Assembly (NCBI RefSeq): GCF_003595195.1
Contig: NZ_CP032418.1
Coordinates: 2,290,001-2,354,000, forward strand
Length of the DNA stretch: 64,000 nt
Source of the DNA: Paenisporosarcina cavernae
GTDB lineage: Bacteria; Bacillota; Bacilli; Bacillales_A; Planococcaceae
Direction of reading: 5' to 3'
Shown here: one piece after another, positions 25,918 to 35,078 of the stretch
Layout of the letters: each line of letters begins with the position of its first letter
Numbering within the stretch: the stretch's first letter is position 1
The notes under the pieces: model-generated
What the model was told of the DNA's origin: nothing
The model's input: only the letters and a program-made list of their open reading frames with translations
The model's database searches: none
Translations under genes and position numbers: made by a program

Positions 25918-27658
25918 TGTGTTCACCTTCTTTCACATGAGGAATGCGGAAGTGTACAGTTGTTCCTTTTCCTACAGTACTGTCAAAATGCAGCGCTGCT
26001 CTCTCGCCAAAAGTCATCGTCAATCGTCTATTTACATTGAAGAGACCAAGGCCTGTCCCTTCGATGGATTCAACTTCTTTCACACCGATCGTTTTTAGGC
26101 GCTCCTCGTTAATACCTTCTCCATTATCGGCCACTTCTATCGCGATTTCGTTTTCTATCGGTTGAATCGAAATGGAAATATGACAATCCTTTTCCATGTT
26201 GCGAATGCCATGTTTCACGGCATTTTCCACAAGTGGCTGTAATGTTAGAGGAGGAATCATTTCATTCAACACCGTTTCATCGACGTCTAAGGTGATGCTA
26301 AGTTTATCAATAAAACGTGCTTGCTCAATTTGTAAATACGCATGAACGTGGTGTAATTCTTGTTGAAGCGTCACTTTACTAGCAGTTGTTCCCGCTAAAT
26401 TTTGCCGCAAGAAATACGATAACGAATTTAATAATTGCCTCGCCTGGTCTGGGTCTGTACGTATGAGGGAGACGATAATATTCATCGAGTTGAATAAGAA
26501 ATGCGGACTAATTTGCGCCTGCAATACTTTAATCTCCGCTTCTTTTGCAAGCTGGTACGATTGTTCTGCATGTGCAATTTCTAATTGATCACTGAGTAAC
26601 GAACTTAGGCCATCAATAAGCTCCATGCTGACGTCTGTAATCGCTTTTTCAGAAGGATAGTAAAGCTTAATTGTGCCGATGGTTTCTCCTCTTTGTTTAA
26701 GAGGTGCAACAACCGCTGCTCCTAGTGGACAGTTCTCTTCCATACAATGAATCGCTTGCTCATTGGCGACAATTAATTCTCCATGCTGAAGTACTTCTTT
26801 CGTCACTTTGGTTTGAATCGGGCTATGCGCCTTATGATGATCACTAGCTAGACCAACATGTGCCAAAATTTCTGTCTGATTCGTCATGGATACAGCACTT
26901 GGCGCTAGCTCTCGATGCAATATACCGCAAACTGCTGCTGCAGTATCTGCCGTCATTCCTTTTCGAAGATAGCCAAGTGTTTGATTGGCAATGCGAAGCG
27001 TTTTTTGCGCTTGAAGAGCCGTCACTTTTTCTTGATCACTAATCACGTTATACACAATCAGCAAGAAGATTGCGGTTCCAATTCCGTTCGCTAAAATCAT
27101 TGGTATGCCAATTGCCTGCACGAGAGAAAGTGCTTGCTCAAATGGCTTCGATAACAATAAAATGACACCCATTTGCATGGTTTCAGCTAGTGCACCAATC
27201 GCAAAAGCCATGACTGGTTTGATGTCTTTCCCTTTTTTATAAAACGCGCCTGCTACAAGACCGGCGACAATTGTTGATATCCCACAAGCTAGACCTGTGA
27301 AGCCACCTAACGTTATCCGATGAATTCCGGCAATCAGCCCTGCACCAAGTCCAAGACGATATCCACCTAATAATCCCGCTACAACTACCCCAATAACGCG
27401 AGAATTAGCGATCGCCTCATCTGACGCAATATTCATGGCTACACTTGTAAATTCTTGTGTATTCGTATTAAATGCCACACCAAAATACGTTCCGATAATG
27501 CCGAAAAAACCGAAAAATGCAATCGCGGTTATTTCTTGTTTTCGATTTAACGTATCGTGATAGACCATATTTTTAAAAAAATCAAAACGAGTCAGAATGA
27601 ACGCCACAGCGACAATCATCCCTACGCGCTCTAACATAATGACCATTAATTCCGACAT
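25886..27658 (-). CDS. lytS: LytS sensor histidine kinase
   Basis: 590 residues. 5TMR-LYT membrane sensor (about 30-200, with NSRVIGVVVAGLLGGYRLG and GIHRITLGGFTGLACG), a GAF domain (about 230-365, with ENCPLGAAVVAPL), a LytS-type HisKA (His386 in QISPHFLFNSMN) and an HATPase (LQPLVENAVKHG, GTGLGLFNVNRRL). All catalytic boxes are intact. GGAGGTGA precedes the ATG. First gene of a lytS-lytT unit, followed by cstA. Confidence 0.95.
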   Translation of the reverse strand: MSELMVIMLERVGMIVAVAFILTRFDFFKNMVYHDTLNRKQEITAIAFFGFFGIIGTYFGVAFNTNTQEFTSVAMNIASDEAIANSRVIGVVVAGLLGGYRLGLGAGLIAGIHRITLGGFTGLACGISTIVAGLVAGAFYKKGKDIKPVMAFAIGALAETMQMGVILLLSKPFEQALSLVQAIGIPMILANGIGTAIFLLIVYNVISDQEKVTALQAQKTLRIANQTLGYLRKGMTADTAAAVCGILHRELAPSAVSMTNQTEILAHVGLASDHHKAHSPIQTKVTKEVLQHGELIVANEQAIHCMEENCPLGAAVVAPLKQRGETIGTIKLYYPSEKAITDVSMELIDGLSSLLSDQLEIAHAEQSYQLAKEAEIKVLQAQISPHFLFNSMNIIVSLIRTDPDQARQLLNSLSYFLRQNLAGTTASKVTLQQELHHVHAYLQIEQARFIDKLSITLDVDETVLNEMIPPLTLQPLVENAVKHGIRNMEKDCHISISIQPIENEIAIEVADNGEGINEERLKTIGVKEVESIEGTGLGLFNVNRRLTMTFGERAALHFDSTVGKGTTVHFRIPHVKEGEHIESYSSASSR

Positions 27659-27743
27659 GACTTCACCTCCGAACCGCCTTTTGCCTATCAGTATACTCCT
27701 AAACCGAGTTAGATTTTATATTATTGTTCGATAATAATGCTGG

Positions 27744-27843
27744 AAGATTGGTACGTTTTTCGCAAGAATCGTAACTTTTTTGTAAAAATCGCACCGTTTT
27801 CTCAAGAATCGCACCAATTTCGCGATTAACGCGCCAGCACAAT
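27744..27843 (+). repeat. Tandem repeat, five 20-bp units, core AAGAATCGCACC
   Basis: Units start at 27744, 27764, 27784, 27804 and 27824, exactly 20 bp apart; the outer two are degenerate. The pattern A-rich, ATCG(C/T)(A)CC, then T-rich is shared. It lies in the 289-bp gap upstream of lytS, which otherwise holds nothing recognised. Confidence 0.9.
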
Positions 27844-27947
27844 GATAAAGTTACTATATTTTATATCAAATATGATATACGAACGTCTTTCTAGCACTCA
27901 GATAATAGTTACTTTAACGAGAAAACTACCTTCTATTCTCAAAGAAT

Positions 27948-28475
27948 TTATTTCCCTGGGCTGCTTTGCGCATATTTCATTCGACACATCGACCAGTCAA
28001 ATGATGACTGCATAATTGCATCATGCGCTTCCCATAAATTGTCGACAAATCGCACCTCGACTTGGCGCTCGTTAAGTGCTTGAAGAGGGTTTGATACATA
28101 CCATACGGCACTTGGGATTTCTCGATGCTTACTGACATAATAACCAGCAACCGCATCAAGCAATTTAAAATTACGAGAATCGAATTCATACAAATACAAA
28201 TCCGTGTTCTGCATTTCCTGCTCCCATTTCTTCTCCAATACAATTCCATAGGTTGAGTCTGGCTGCTGGAAATAAAGCTTCCGGTCCAGTTCAGTGGTCT
28301 GTTTGGAAACATGATAGCATACACGCGGACAATTACGAGGCGTTAAAAAGTTGGGCAAATGCGCTTCATCAATCGCCCATACGAGAGCCTGCGATTTGTC
28401 CATGTCTTCTCGGGTAGGTATTCGCGGTTCAAAATATGCAATATCTGCTTCTTCGCTAACATGAAATAAGCGCAT
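27948..28475 (-). CDS. DUF6886 family protein
   Basis: 175 residues. MRLFHVSEEADIAYFEPRIP opens the domain; VWAIDEAHLPNFLTPRNCPRVCYH and LYLYEFDSRNFKLLDA follow. The fold looks like the RES/ADP-ribosyl-type 'DUF6886' proteins of Bacillales. AAAGGAAG precedes the ATG at 28475; the longer frame lacks a site. Function unknown. Confidence 0.8.
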   Translation of the reverse strand: MRLFHVSEEADIAYFEPRIPTREDMDKSQALVWAIDEAHLPNFLTPRNCPRVCYHVSKQTTELDRKLYFQQPDSTYGIVLEKKWEQEMQNTDLYLYEFDSRNFKLLDAVAGYYVSKHREIPSAVWYVSNPLQALNERQVEVRFVDNLWEAHDAIMQSSFDWSMCRMKYAQSSPGK

Positions 28476-28569
28476 ATGGTTCACTTCCTTTCTTTCGGGC
28501 ACATTCTTTGTCAGGTTTTTCAACTAACGATACACTTCAAACATAGAAGATAAAATGGGAGGCATCAAG

Positions 28570-29622
28570 ATGAAGATGGGAACAATGGAGTTTAATGATG
28601 GGTTTGAGTTCGGTTTATATACGCTGGGCGATCATATGCCGAACCCACATACAAGAGAACGCATATCGGCCCAGCAACGAATTAGCGAAATCATTGAGCT
28701 CGCAACACTAGCAGACCAAGCAGGAATTGATTTTTTTAGTGTGGGGGAAAGCCATCAAGAATATTTCACTACGCAAGCACACGCAGTCGTACTAGGAGCA
28801 ATCGCGCAAGCAACGAAGAACATTAAAATCGCCAGTTCTTCCACCATTGTGAGTACGTCGGATCCAGTGCGCGTGTATGAGAATTTTGCGACCATCGATT
28901 TAATTTCAGGAGGGCGTGCAGAGTTGATTGCAGGTCGCGCTTCTCGTATTGGATTATTTGAACTTTTAGGATATAACGTTGCAGATTACGAAGAATTGTA
29001 CGAAGAAAAATTCGATCTTCTCCGAAAAATTAATACGGAAGAACGCGTTACATGGTCTGGTAATTTTCGGGCTCCGTTAAAGGATGCACAAGTTTTACCT
29101 CGCCCTGTGAATAGATCACTTCCTATTTGGCGTGCTGTCGGAGGGCCACCTGCAAGTGCCATTAAAGCTGGACGAGCTGGCGTTCCAATGATGTTGGCGA
29201 CACTCGGTGGTCCTGTTGAAAGCTATAAGCACACCATCGATGTATATCGACAGACTGCGCTTGAAAACGGGCATGATCCTTCTACTTTACCAGTGGCAAC
29301 TGCAGGATTCTTTTACGTAGCAGAAACGACGCAACAAGCAATTGATGAAATGCATCCGTATATCGACGAAGGGATGAAACGCTCGAATGGTCGAGGCTTT
29401 CCAAAATTCCAATTCATGCACGGCGCAGAAAAAGATAGCGTGATGAACGTAGGAAGTCCTCAACAAATCATAGAAAAAATCCTGTATCAACGAGAACAAT
29501 ATGGTCATCAACGCTATATTGGACAAATGGACTTCGGCGGAATGCCATTTTCTAATTTAATGAAAAATGTGGAGCTAATTGGAAATGACATCTTACCAGC
29601 GATAAAGAAATATACAAAATAA
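28570..29622 (+). CDS. LLM class flavin-dependent oxidoreductase
   Basis: 350 residues, a bacterial luciferase-like TIM barrel: FEFGLYTLGDHMPNP, FFSVGESHQEYF, SSSTIVSTSDPVRVYENFATIDLISGGR reduced here to its core SGGRAELIAGRAS, and LPIWRAVGG. It would use FMNH2 or F420-like cofactor with oxygen; the substrate is unknown. GGGAGG is 8 nt before the ATG at 28570 (an ATG at 28576 also exists). Monocistronic with its own terminator. Confidence 0.92.
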   Translation: MKMGTMEFNDGFEFGLYTLGDHMPNPHTRERISAQQRISEIIELATLADQAGIDFFSVGESHQEYFTTQAHAVVLGAIAQATKNIKIASSSTIVSTSDPVRVYENFATIDLISGGRAELIAGRASRIGLFELLGYNVADYEELYEEKFDLLRKINTEERVTWSGNFRAPLKDAQVLPRPVNRSLPIWRAVGGPPASAIKAGRAGVPMMLATLGGPVESYKHTIDVYRQTALENGHDPSTLPVATAGFFYVAETTQQAIDEMHPYIDEGMKRSNGRGFPKFQFMHGAEKDSVMNVGSPQQIIEKILYQREQYGHQRYIGQMDFGGMPFSNLMKNVELIGNDILPAIKKYTK

Positions 29623-29625
29623 TGG

Positions 29626-29660
29626 AAATGAACCTACTTCGGAAGAATAGGTTCATTTTT
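29626..29660 (+). terminator. Terminator after the LLM oxidoreductase
   Basis: Stem AAATGAACCTA / TAGGTTCATTT, loop about 11 nt, then TTTTTGTGTTTT. Confidence 0.88.
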
Positions 29661-29694
29661 GTGTTTTCCAATTCCTTATTAGTAAATCGAAAGA

Positions 29695-29815
29695 AATCGT
29701 CCCGATCTCATTCAAAATCGTCCCATGAATACAAAGAATCGTCCAAACTTATTCAGAATCGTCCACTTTTCACTGACAATCGTCCCGCAGTAGCGACAAA
29801 TATCCTAAATCCTAG
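29695..29815 (+). repeat. Tandem repeat, six 21-bp units, core AATCGTCC
   Basis: The octamer AATCGTCC starts at 29695, 29716, 29737, 29757 and 29778; a decayed copy (AATATCC) is at 29799. Spacing is 21, 21, 20, 21 and 21 bp. The remaining 12-13 bp of each unit are variable but include CATTCA/TATTCA in three. It lies between a terminator and the end of the broken HAD gene. Confidence 0.92.
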
Positions 29816-30516
29816 GACCAATCAGAGGATTTTCGCTTGCGAAAATCTACCGCATCTAAAATCTTTACAACTTCTAGTAAATCGTCCACGACGAAATCGG
29901 CATCCCCATAATCCTGCTCACTATTTCGCTTCCAAATGGCCGTCATCCCAGCCGCTTTTGCCCCAGCAATATCATTCACTGGATGGTCTCCAATAAATAC
30001 AGCTTCCGCTGGAACTATTCCCAACTTCTCACATGCCAAGTTGAAGATTTCTTTCGCTGGTTATCGCACATCCTCTGTTTCAGAAATAAGGATGCAATCC
30101 ATCCATTGCTCTAGTCCAAGAGCTTGGATATTTCGAAGTTGAAATTCGCCGTAGCCATTCGAGATAATTCCAATCTTCTTATTACGCTTCTTTAGCTCGA
30201 CCATTAATTCTATCAATCCTGGAAACGGCACACAGTGCGTCGAAAATTCCTCTAGATAATCTTCTAGTAATTCTTCCCACGTAATTGTTTCATACCCAAA
30301 TTCTTTTACAAGCTGCTGATAGACGATATCCTTCCAGGTATAGCCATGATTATCGAGTTTGATAAATCGTTCGACATACTTCGCTTTTGATACACCCTTA
30401 AAATGTCGCTCGAGCCGAATATATTGATCGCCAACAAACGCTCGCACCGATTCATCTCGATCCAACAACGTACCATCTAAGTCAAATAAGACAGCCTTCA
30501 TTTTCCTCTGATTCAT
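29812..30516 (-). pseudogene. HAD family hydrolase interrupted by an in-frame TAA
   Basis: One continuous frame of 235 codons encodes a HAD hydrolase except for TAA at 30061-30063. Before it come motif I AVLFDLDGTLLD and motif II IISNGYGEFQLRN; after it PAKEIFNLACEKLG and motif IV VFIGDHPVNDIAGAK. The stop falls exactly where relatives have the Lys of motif III (R-K-P), so AAA to TAA is the likely change. The truncated product lacks motifs III and IV. The ATG at 30516 overlaps the kinase stop (ATGA). Read-through or a sequencing error are alternatives. Confidence 0.85.
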
Positions 30517-31391
30517 TGAAATTTTTCCAATGCTTTCTTCAATCTTGCTAAACTTTCCCCGTAAAAGCCTCGATTTTTCTCGAGACCACGTTGAACGCTC
30601 CACCCAATCGAATTGAACGCATCATACAATTCAAAGAACCCAATAAATTGATCCATCGGTATTTTTGGTCGTACTGTTTCGTAACCCTCTTCATAGGCCA
30701 TTCGCAGCTCTTCATTTGCCCCGAGAGAATCGCGATACAGTTTCACTAAATCGATTTCAGGCGAGCCAAATCGAGTACTTTCAAAATCGATTACACCGGT
30801 CAACGTATCGGCATCTACTAATAGATTTGCTAAACGAAAATCCATATGAACGACACACGGTCGAGATGGGGCAGGTAATGCCTCAAAATCTCTATGTATT
30901 CTTTCCCAAGCCGCTTTTGCTAATTTTTCATCTATACTTCTTTCCACATAAGGTTGGAACCTCTCTGCTGCCTCCAAGATGAATTGTCGCCAGTCATTAT
31001 TAGGAATTGCTTCAAAACCAGTCTCCGTAAATGTCCCGTACTCCTCGGAATGGATCGAATGCATCGTCGCATGTAGCACCCCTACTTCAAATGCCAGTTT
31101 AGTGGTTAAGTTCTCGACAGGTTCTCCTGGAATCGCTGACAGTAAAAATGCCCCATTAAAATTCTCATCCGGTTCAATCATTCCGAGTAACTGTGGCACA
31201 GCCAGTTTTCCTCCTAAAAACGTTAACCATCCTTTTTCTCGATACCATTTCTCTTTCGAGTAGGGTACTTTCACAAACACTACTTTTTCTGGCAATGAAA
31301 CGCGGTACACCTCAGAACTAAACGAGTTTGGAACAGATGCGTACGATGCTTTTATTAGTCCAAAAGCCTGTAAAATAGAATCAATTCCCAT
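30513..31391 (-). CDS. APH-family phosphotransferase
   Basis: 292 residues. N-lobe with VVFVKVPYSKEKWYREKGWL, catalytic loop VVHMDFRLANLLVD (Asp in H-M-D) and GVIDFESTRFGSPEIDLVKL. GAAGGAG precedes the ATG at 31391. Substrate unknown; it is coupled to a HAD phosphatase frame (now broken), suggesting the pair once acted on one metabolite. Confidence 0.87.
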   Translation of the reverse strand: MGIDSILQAFGLIKASYASVPNSFSSEVYRVSLPEKVVFVKVPYSKEKWYREKGWLTFLGGKLAVPQLLGMIEPDENFNGAFLLSAIPGEPVENLTTKLAFEVGVLHATMHSIHSEEYGTFTETGFEAIPNNDWRQFILEAAERFQPYVERSIDEKLAKAAWERIHRDFEALPAPSRPCVVHMDFRLANLLVDADTLTGVIDFESTRFGSPEIDLVKLYRDSLGANEELRMAYEEGYETVRPKIPMDQFIGFFELYDAFNSIGWSVQRGLEKNRGFYGESLARLKKALEKFQ

Positions 31392-31422
31392 GTATATCTC
31401 CTTCACTAACAAGTTTGTGTCC

Positions 31423-32169
31423 TTAGACTTTCACACAAGAAAAAATAATTGTAGTGGGAATATACGATGCTTTTGAAGCATTGTACCACCTATTGGATGA
31501 GCGGGAATAATCTTCATTTGCAAACTCACTCTCTTCTACAATTTGTTTAATATGAAATCCTGCGGAAATTAATAAATTAACGTATGTACTAATTTTCACT
31601 TGCTGCATATATGCTGGTTCATTCCATGCGGGATGGCGATAGATTCCTTCTTCTAAATATGTTTTTTCCATTACCATCGAGTTTTCAATAAAATTTAAAC
31701 GATTATACATTGGATGTTCCCAGCTAAAAATGAACTGACCACCTTGTTTTAAATAGCTTGAAACATTCATGAATGTTTTTTCAAGATGTGTCGTCCATCC
31801 TACTGCATAAATCGAATAAATTACATCGAAATAATTAGTGGGTATTCCCTCATTCATTTCCATCGGAAGTTCCAACAAATGAATAGGTAGGTCGGTGCTG
31901 CTTAATACGTTTCTAGCAGCTTCTATTTGTGAATTTGACAGGTCAATTCCCCATAATTCACTTGCGCCTTTTCGTTCCATATATTTCAATGAATGTCCAC
32001 TACCACATCCGAGATCCAACACTTTTGCTCCTTTCAAATTTTGAAAAAGCTGTAGGGAATCTTCTGATGGCGTCATAGGTCCATATGACGGTAAAGGGTC
32101 ACGTCCAAAAAAACGTTCTGAGGCTTCTTCCCAAGCACTTTTGTTCTGCCTCAATAACTCTATATTCAA
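31423..32169 (-). CDS. Class I SAM-dependent methyltransferase
   Basis: 248 residues. SAM-binding motif VLDLGCGSGHSLKYM, acidic loop LWGIDLSNSQI, and YFDVIYSIYAVGW, a post-II motif. Starts at TTG 32169 with AGGAGG 7 nt upstream. The substrate is not evident (small-molecule methylase type). Confidence 0.9.
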   Translation of the reverse strand: MNIELLRQNKSAWEEASERFFGRDPLPSYGPMTPSEDSLQLFQNLKGAKVLDLGCGSGHSLKYMERKGASELWGIDLSNSQIEAARNVLSSTDLPIHLLELPMEMNEGIPTNYFDVIYSIYAVGWTTHLEKTFMNVSSYLKQGGQFIFSWEHPMYNRLNFIENSMVMEKTYLEEGIYRHPAWNEPAYMQQVKISTYVNLLISAGFHIKQIVEESEFANEDYSRSSNRWYNASKASYIPTTIIFSCVKV

Positions 32170-32195
32170 CTTCCAACCTCCTATTTCTTACTACC

Positions 32196-32414
32196 TTACT
32201 TGTCATTACTGTTCATCACCCATATCCCATACGGAATAGTATAGATTGCTTGAAAAAACATTACGATGAGTATGAACCAACTAAACCGGGATACCTTTGT
32301 CTCACCTGTTGGTCCAACTTGAGGCACGTAAAATGTCATAATCATAAAGTAAAATGCGAGCGCGAGCATGACCAGCCCTATACATAAAATCAAGATACCT
32401 CTTTTCTTATACAT
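32196..32414 (-). CDS. Small two-helix membrane protein
   Basis: 72 residues with spans at about 6-28 and 43-65. The start ATG overlaps the last eight bases of the YunD-like gene, so translation is probably coupled; its own ribosome site (AAAGGG) is too close. No family recognised. Confidence 0.7.
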   Translation of the reverse strand: MYKKRGILILCIGLVMLALAFYFMIMTFYVPQVGPTGETKVSRFSWFILIVMFFQAIYTIPYGIWVMNSNDK

Positions 32415-33789
32415 TCCCTTTCACTCGACAATACTCCAAGAACACATCCTTCACCATTTTACGGTTTTTAATATCTACTAACGATGCATCTCGTACGCCG
32501 GGATATCCACATACTTCCTCATATAACATCGGCGTTCCCGTTCCAACAGTATAGATTCTCGTCTCCTCCAGAGATTCTTCCCCGATTCGGACGTTGCTAA
32601 TTTCACCATTCATGTCGTCCCATGTAACCCCTGAAAATCCAAGCGTCCCAATCATCGTTCCTTGCGGACGGAAACCATTGCCGTAAATCGGTTTGGCCAT
32701 GTACTCCGGTTTTTTATGATCCCGGATTAATGAAATAATCGCATCCCCACGAAGCTCCATTACTATAGGAGAATGCATACTTCGGCATTTACTGAAAATA
32801 TCCCCACGTGTTACTACGCCAGCGTCTAATCCTCCAAGAAAACCACCGCCGTACATGAGCCCAATATCAGCACTCCAAACCCCTTGCAAGCTCGTTGCCA
32901 TTTCGCGCAATACTTCTTCGTGCGAAAGCGCCGTTTCAAGGACCGTCAATTTTTCTCCTAAAAATGTGGCTGTCTCTTGTTGTGCATTTCTCCAAATAGC
33001 TAACATCGCCGGATCTTCCGGAACCTCTTCATCGATTTCCTTTAAATAACCTTCTACTAATCCTAGTTTTCCATCTTCTAACTCCACCTGCAGCTCTCCA
33101 ACATAATTCCCAAGAGAGCCCGCTTGCGCAATATAGACCCCGTCTTGCATGACTGGAGTTTCCACGACAGTATGTGAATGTCCACCTACTACAATGTCGA
33201 CAAACCCTACTAATTCTTTCGCAATACGTCGGTCTTCTTCAAACCCTAAATGCGATAGATGAAGAATCAATTGAGCTCCTTGTTCGCGCAATTGTTCTGC
33301 TTGTTGTTGAATCACCGAAACAGTTTCTTCGTTGCGGTAGCCATATTTATTCTCATATAAGTCCTCAAATTGATCACTTGTGCCGATGATACCAATTTGT
33401 ATACCCGCTTTCTCAATTAGAAGGGACGGTTTCATTCCACCAATAACGGAGCCATCTGCTTCCTTTATATTCGCTAGCAACCATGCAACGGAAGACGATT
33501 TACTAAGCTCTCTGATTTCCTCAGGGGGCACGCGAATTAGTTCGTTGTTTCCAACAGTCATCGCGTCATACTGGAGTTCCTCTAACATCTCTAGATGCAC
33601 GGATCCTCTAGTTGCTAAGCATTCATCTACACTCATGTCTAAATGGTCCCCAGCATCTATGAGTAAATATGCTTCTCCTGCCACTTCTAACTCTTGCTTT
33701 CGCTTCTTTATATAACTAGCCTGTCTGACAAATTGCGCATAGCTAGCATGTACATCATTTGTATGTAAGATCGTTAATGTTTGTTTCAT
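32407..33789 (-). CDS. yunD: Cytoplasmic 5'-nucleotidase family metallophosphoesterase, YunD-like
   Basis: 460 residues, the size of Bacillus subtilis YunD (about 460). Metallophosphatase core with TILHTNDVHASY, LIDAGDHLDMS, VGNNE (family consensus GNHE), LSHLGFEEDRRIA and GGHSHT; a 5'-nucleotidase C-terminal domain follows (about 280-440). There is no signal peptide, unlike UshA-type enzymes. The start ATG 33789 has GGAAGGGG. A note: the usual GNHE is GNNE here, so one metal or catalytic His is replaced by Asn, which may lower activity. Confidence 0.9.
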   Translation of the reverse strand: MKQTLTILHTNDVHASYAQFVRQASYIKKRKQELEVAGEAYLLIDAGDHLDMSVDECLATRGSVHLEMLEELQYDAMTVGNNELIRVPPEEIRELSKSSSVAWLLANIKEADGSVIGGMKPSLLIEKAGIQIGIIGTSDQFEDLYENKYGYRNEETVSVIQQQAEQLREQGAQLILHLSHLGFEEDRRIAKELVGFVDIVVGGHSHTVVETPVMQDGVYIAQAGSLGNYVGELQVELEDGKLGLVEGYLKEIDEEVPEDPAMLAIWRNAQQETATFLGEKLTVLETALSHEEVLREMATSLQGVWSADIGLMYGGGFLGGLDAGVVTRGDIFSKCRSMHSPIVMELRGDAIISLIRDHKKPEYMAKPIYGNGFRPQGTMIGTLGFSGVTWDDMNGEISNVRIGEESLEETRIYTVGTGTPMLYEEVCGYPGVRDASLVDIKNRKMVKDVFLEYCRVKGNV

Positions 33790-33810
33790 GATTACCCCTT
33801 CCAAACGAAA

Positions 33811-33833
33811 TGGAGTTGCCACTTGCGCAACTC
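33811..33833 (-). terminator. Hairpin between the AHSA1 gene and yunD
   Basis: GGAGTTGC / GCAACTCC with a 7-nt loop. On the minus strand it is followed by ATTTCGTTT, a poor T run, so it is a weak terminator or attenuator before yunD. Confidence 0.45.
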
Positions 33834-33845
33834 CACGCGTATTAG

Positions 33846-34355
33846 TTATTGGTTTAAATAAGCGTCTAAACGCTCCATTTGGGACGAAAATCCTTCTAGC
33901 ATTCCCATTTCCATCACTTGTTTTAATTCCTCTTCTGTTGGGAACTCTGACGTTGTGCGGAATAATGTTTTGCCATCCTGTTCCTCAAACTCATTGACGA
34001 TTCGCATCACAGGAAGTTCCGAATTTGTTGTTCCAGCATCATCGGAAAAAGCATCCACATATTGTACGCGATTCGGTGCATCAATTTCCTCAAATGTCGC
34101 TTTGCCCCAAGATGTTTGACCATAAAAGTCTCCTTGGTTTGGATCGTTACATGTCATCCCGTAATGCCACTCGCCACCAGGTGTAAAGTTAAAAGCCTTA
34201 TTCTCCGTCTCCCAGCCTTGCGGTCCCCACCAAGCAGCTAGTTGATCCGACTCACTAAATGCTCGAAATACTTTCTCCTTCGGTGCATCAATAAGTCGCT
34301 CAATCACTAACGTACTTCCATCGACAGTTACCGTGTTTTTTCCAAGTTCCGCCAT
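33846..34355 (-). CDS. SRPBCC/AHSA1 domain protein
   Basis: 169 residues. LVIERLIDAPKEKVFRAFSE, LAAWWGPQGWE, FNFTPGGEWHYGM and a C-terminal helix MGMLEGFSSQMERLDAYL: the well-known activator-of-Hsp90-like family of Bacillales. GGAGGG precedes the ATG. Ligand and role unknown. It is a different subfamily from the copy at 11705. Confidence 0.92.
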   Translation of the reverse strand: MAELGKNTVTVDGSTLVIERLIDAPKEKVFRAFSESDQLAAWWGPQGWETENKAFNFTPGGEWHYGMTCNDPNQGDFYGQTSWGKATFEEIDAPNRVQYVDAFSDDAGTTNSELPVMRIVNEFEEQDGKTLFRTTSEFPTEEELKQVMEMGMLEGFSSQMERLDAYLNQ

Positions 34356-34424
34356 TCTGTTCTTCCCTCCAGTTCCTCTCGTTTTAGGGAATGAAGTGCA
34401 ACATCCCCTATATACTATCTATCC

Positions 34425-34991
34425 TTATTCGGCAAATGTCTTTTCACTTCCTGCACAATTCAGTAATTTCCCCATCACAATCGTGTTGTAGAACTTTCCA
34501 TCTGCTAGCTTTTTATCTGCCCGTAATACACCTTCGGTTTCGAATCCCAACCGTTCATACAATCGGATAGCCTTCTCATTTGTGTCTAATACGTTTAGCG
34601 TCATTTTCACTTTTCCAGCATGTTGCGCCCACGCAAGAGATTCGTTTAACAACTGTTTTCCAATACCATAACCCCAGTATGCTTTCACCACTCCGACACC
34701 AAATTCTACTTGATGGCGAAGCTTCGATAGACTAGATCCGGCACATCTACTAAAACCGACGATTTTACCTTCCACTTCTGCAACTAAGAAATGGGCATGC
34801 GGTGAATTTCTATCCGAATCGATGAGTTCTTTCATGTCGGATAGTGTCATCGTCGATTCTTCCTCTGTCCGATCCATATTTTCTGTTTCTGTATCAATTG
34901 TTTTTCTTACAAGAACTAGTTGATCTGCATCCGATTCTATCGCTTCCCGAATGGAAATAGATGGTTTGCGACGATTCTTTTCATTTCCCAT
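34425..34991 (-). CDS. GNAT family N-acetyltransferase
   Basis: 188 residues. ISIREAIESDADQLVLVRK opens the domain; VGVVKAYWGYGIGKQLLNESL is the acetyl-CoA loop and NEKAIRLYERLGF the C-terminal motif. The start is uncertain: the frame extends to 35030 but neither ATG has a strong site; ATG 34991 is chosen because it removes a basic extension absent from relatives. Substrate unknown. Confidence 0.87.
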   Translation of the reverse strand: MGNEKNRRKPSISIREAIESDADQLVLVRKTIDTETENMDRTEEESTMTLSDMKELIDSDRNSPHAHFLVAEVEGKIVGFSRCAGSSLSKLRHQVEFGVGVVKAYWGYGIGKQLLNESLAWAQHAGKVKMTLNVLDTNEKAIRLYERLGFETEGVLRADKKLADGKFYNTIVMGKLLNCAGSEKTFAE

Positions 34992-35078
34992 AAAACGTCT
35001 CGACACCTGCCTCGTTATCTTCATTAGCATTTATGGAACTTGCTCTTATTCATATTTCAATGTTTACTTTTTTCCGAT

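Noticed and set aside
29695-29815. CRISPR array
   Set aside because: Constant part is only 8 bp and spacing is 20-21 bp, far below any CRISPR.
29830-29850. Perfect dyad GATTTTCGC / GCGAAAATC at the end of the HAD frame
   Set aside because: It is explained by codons of a basic C-terminus and lacks a T run; noted but no function assigned.
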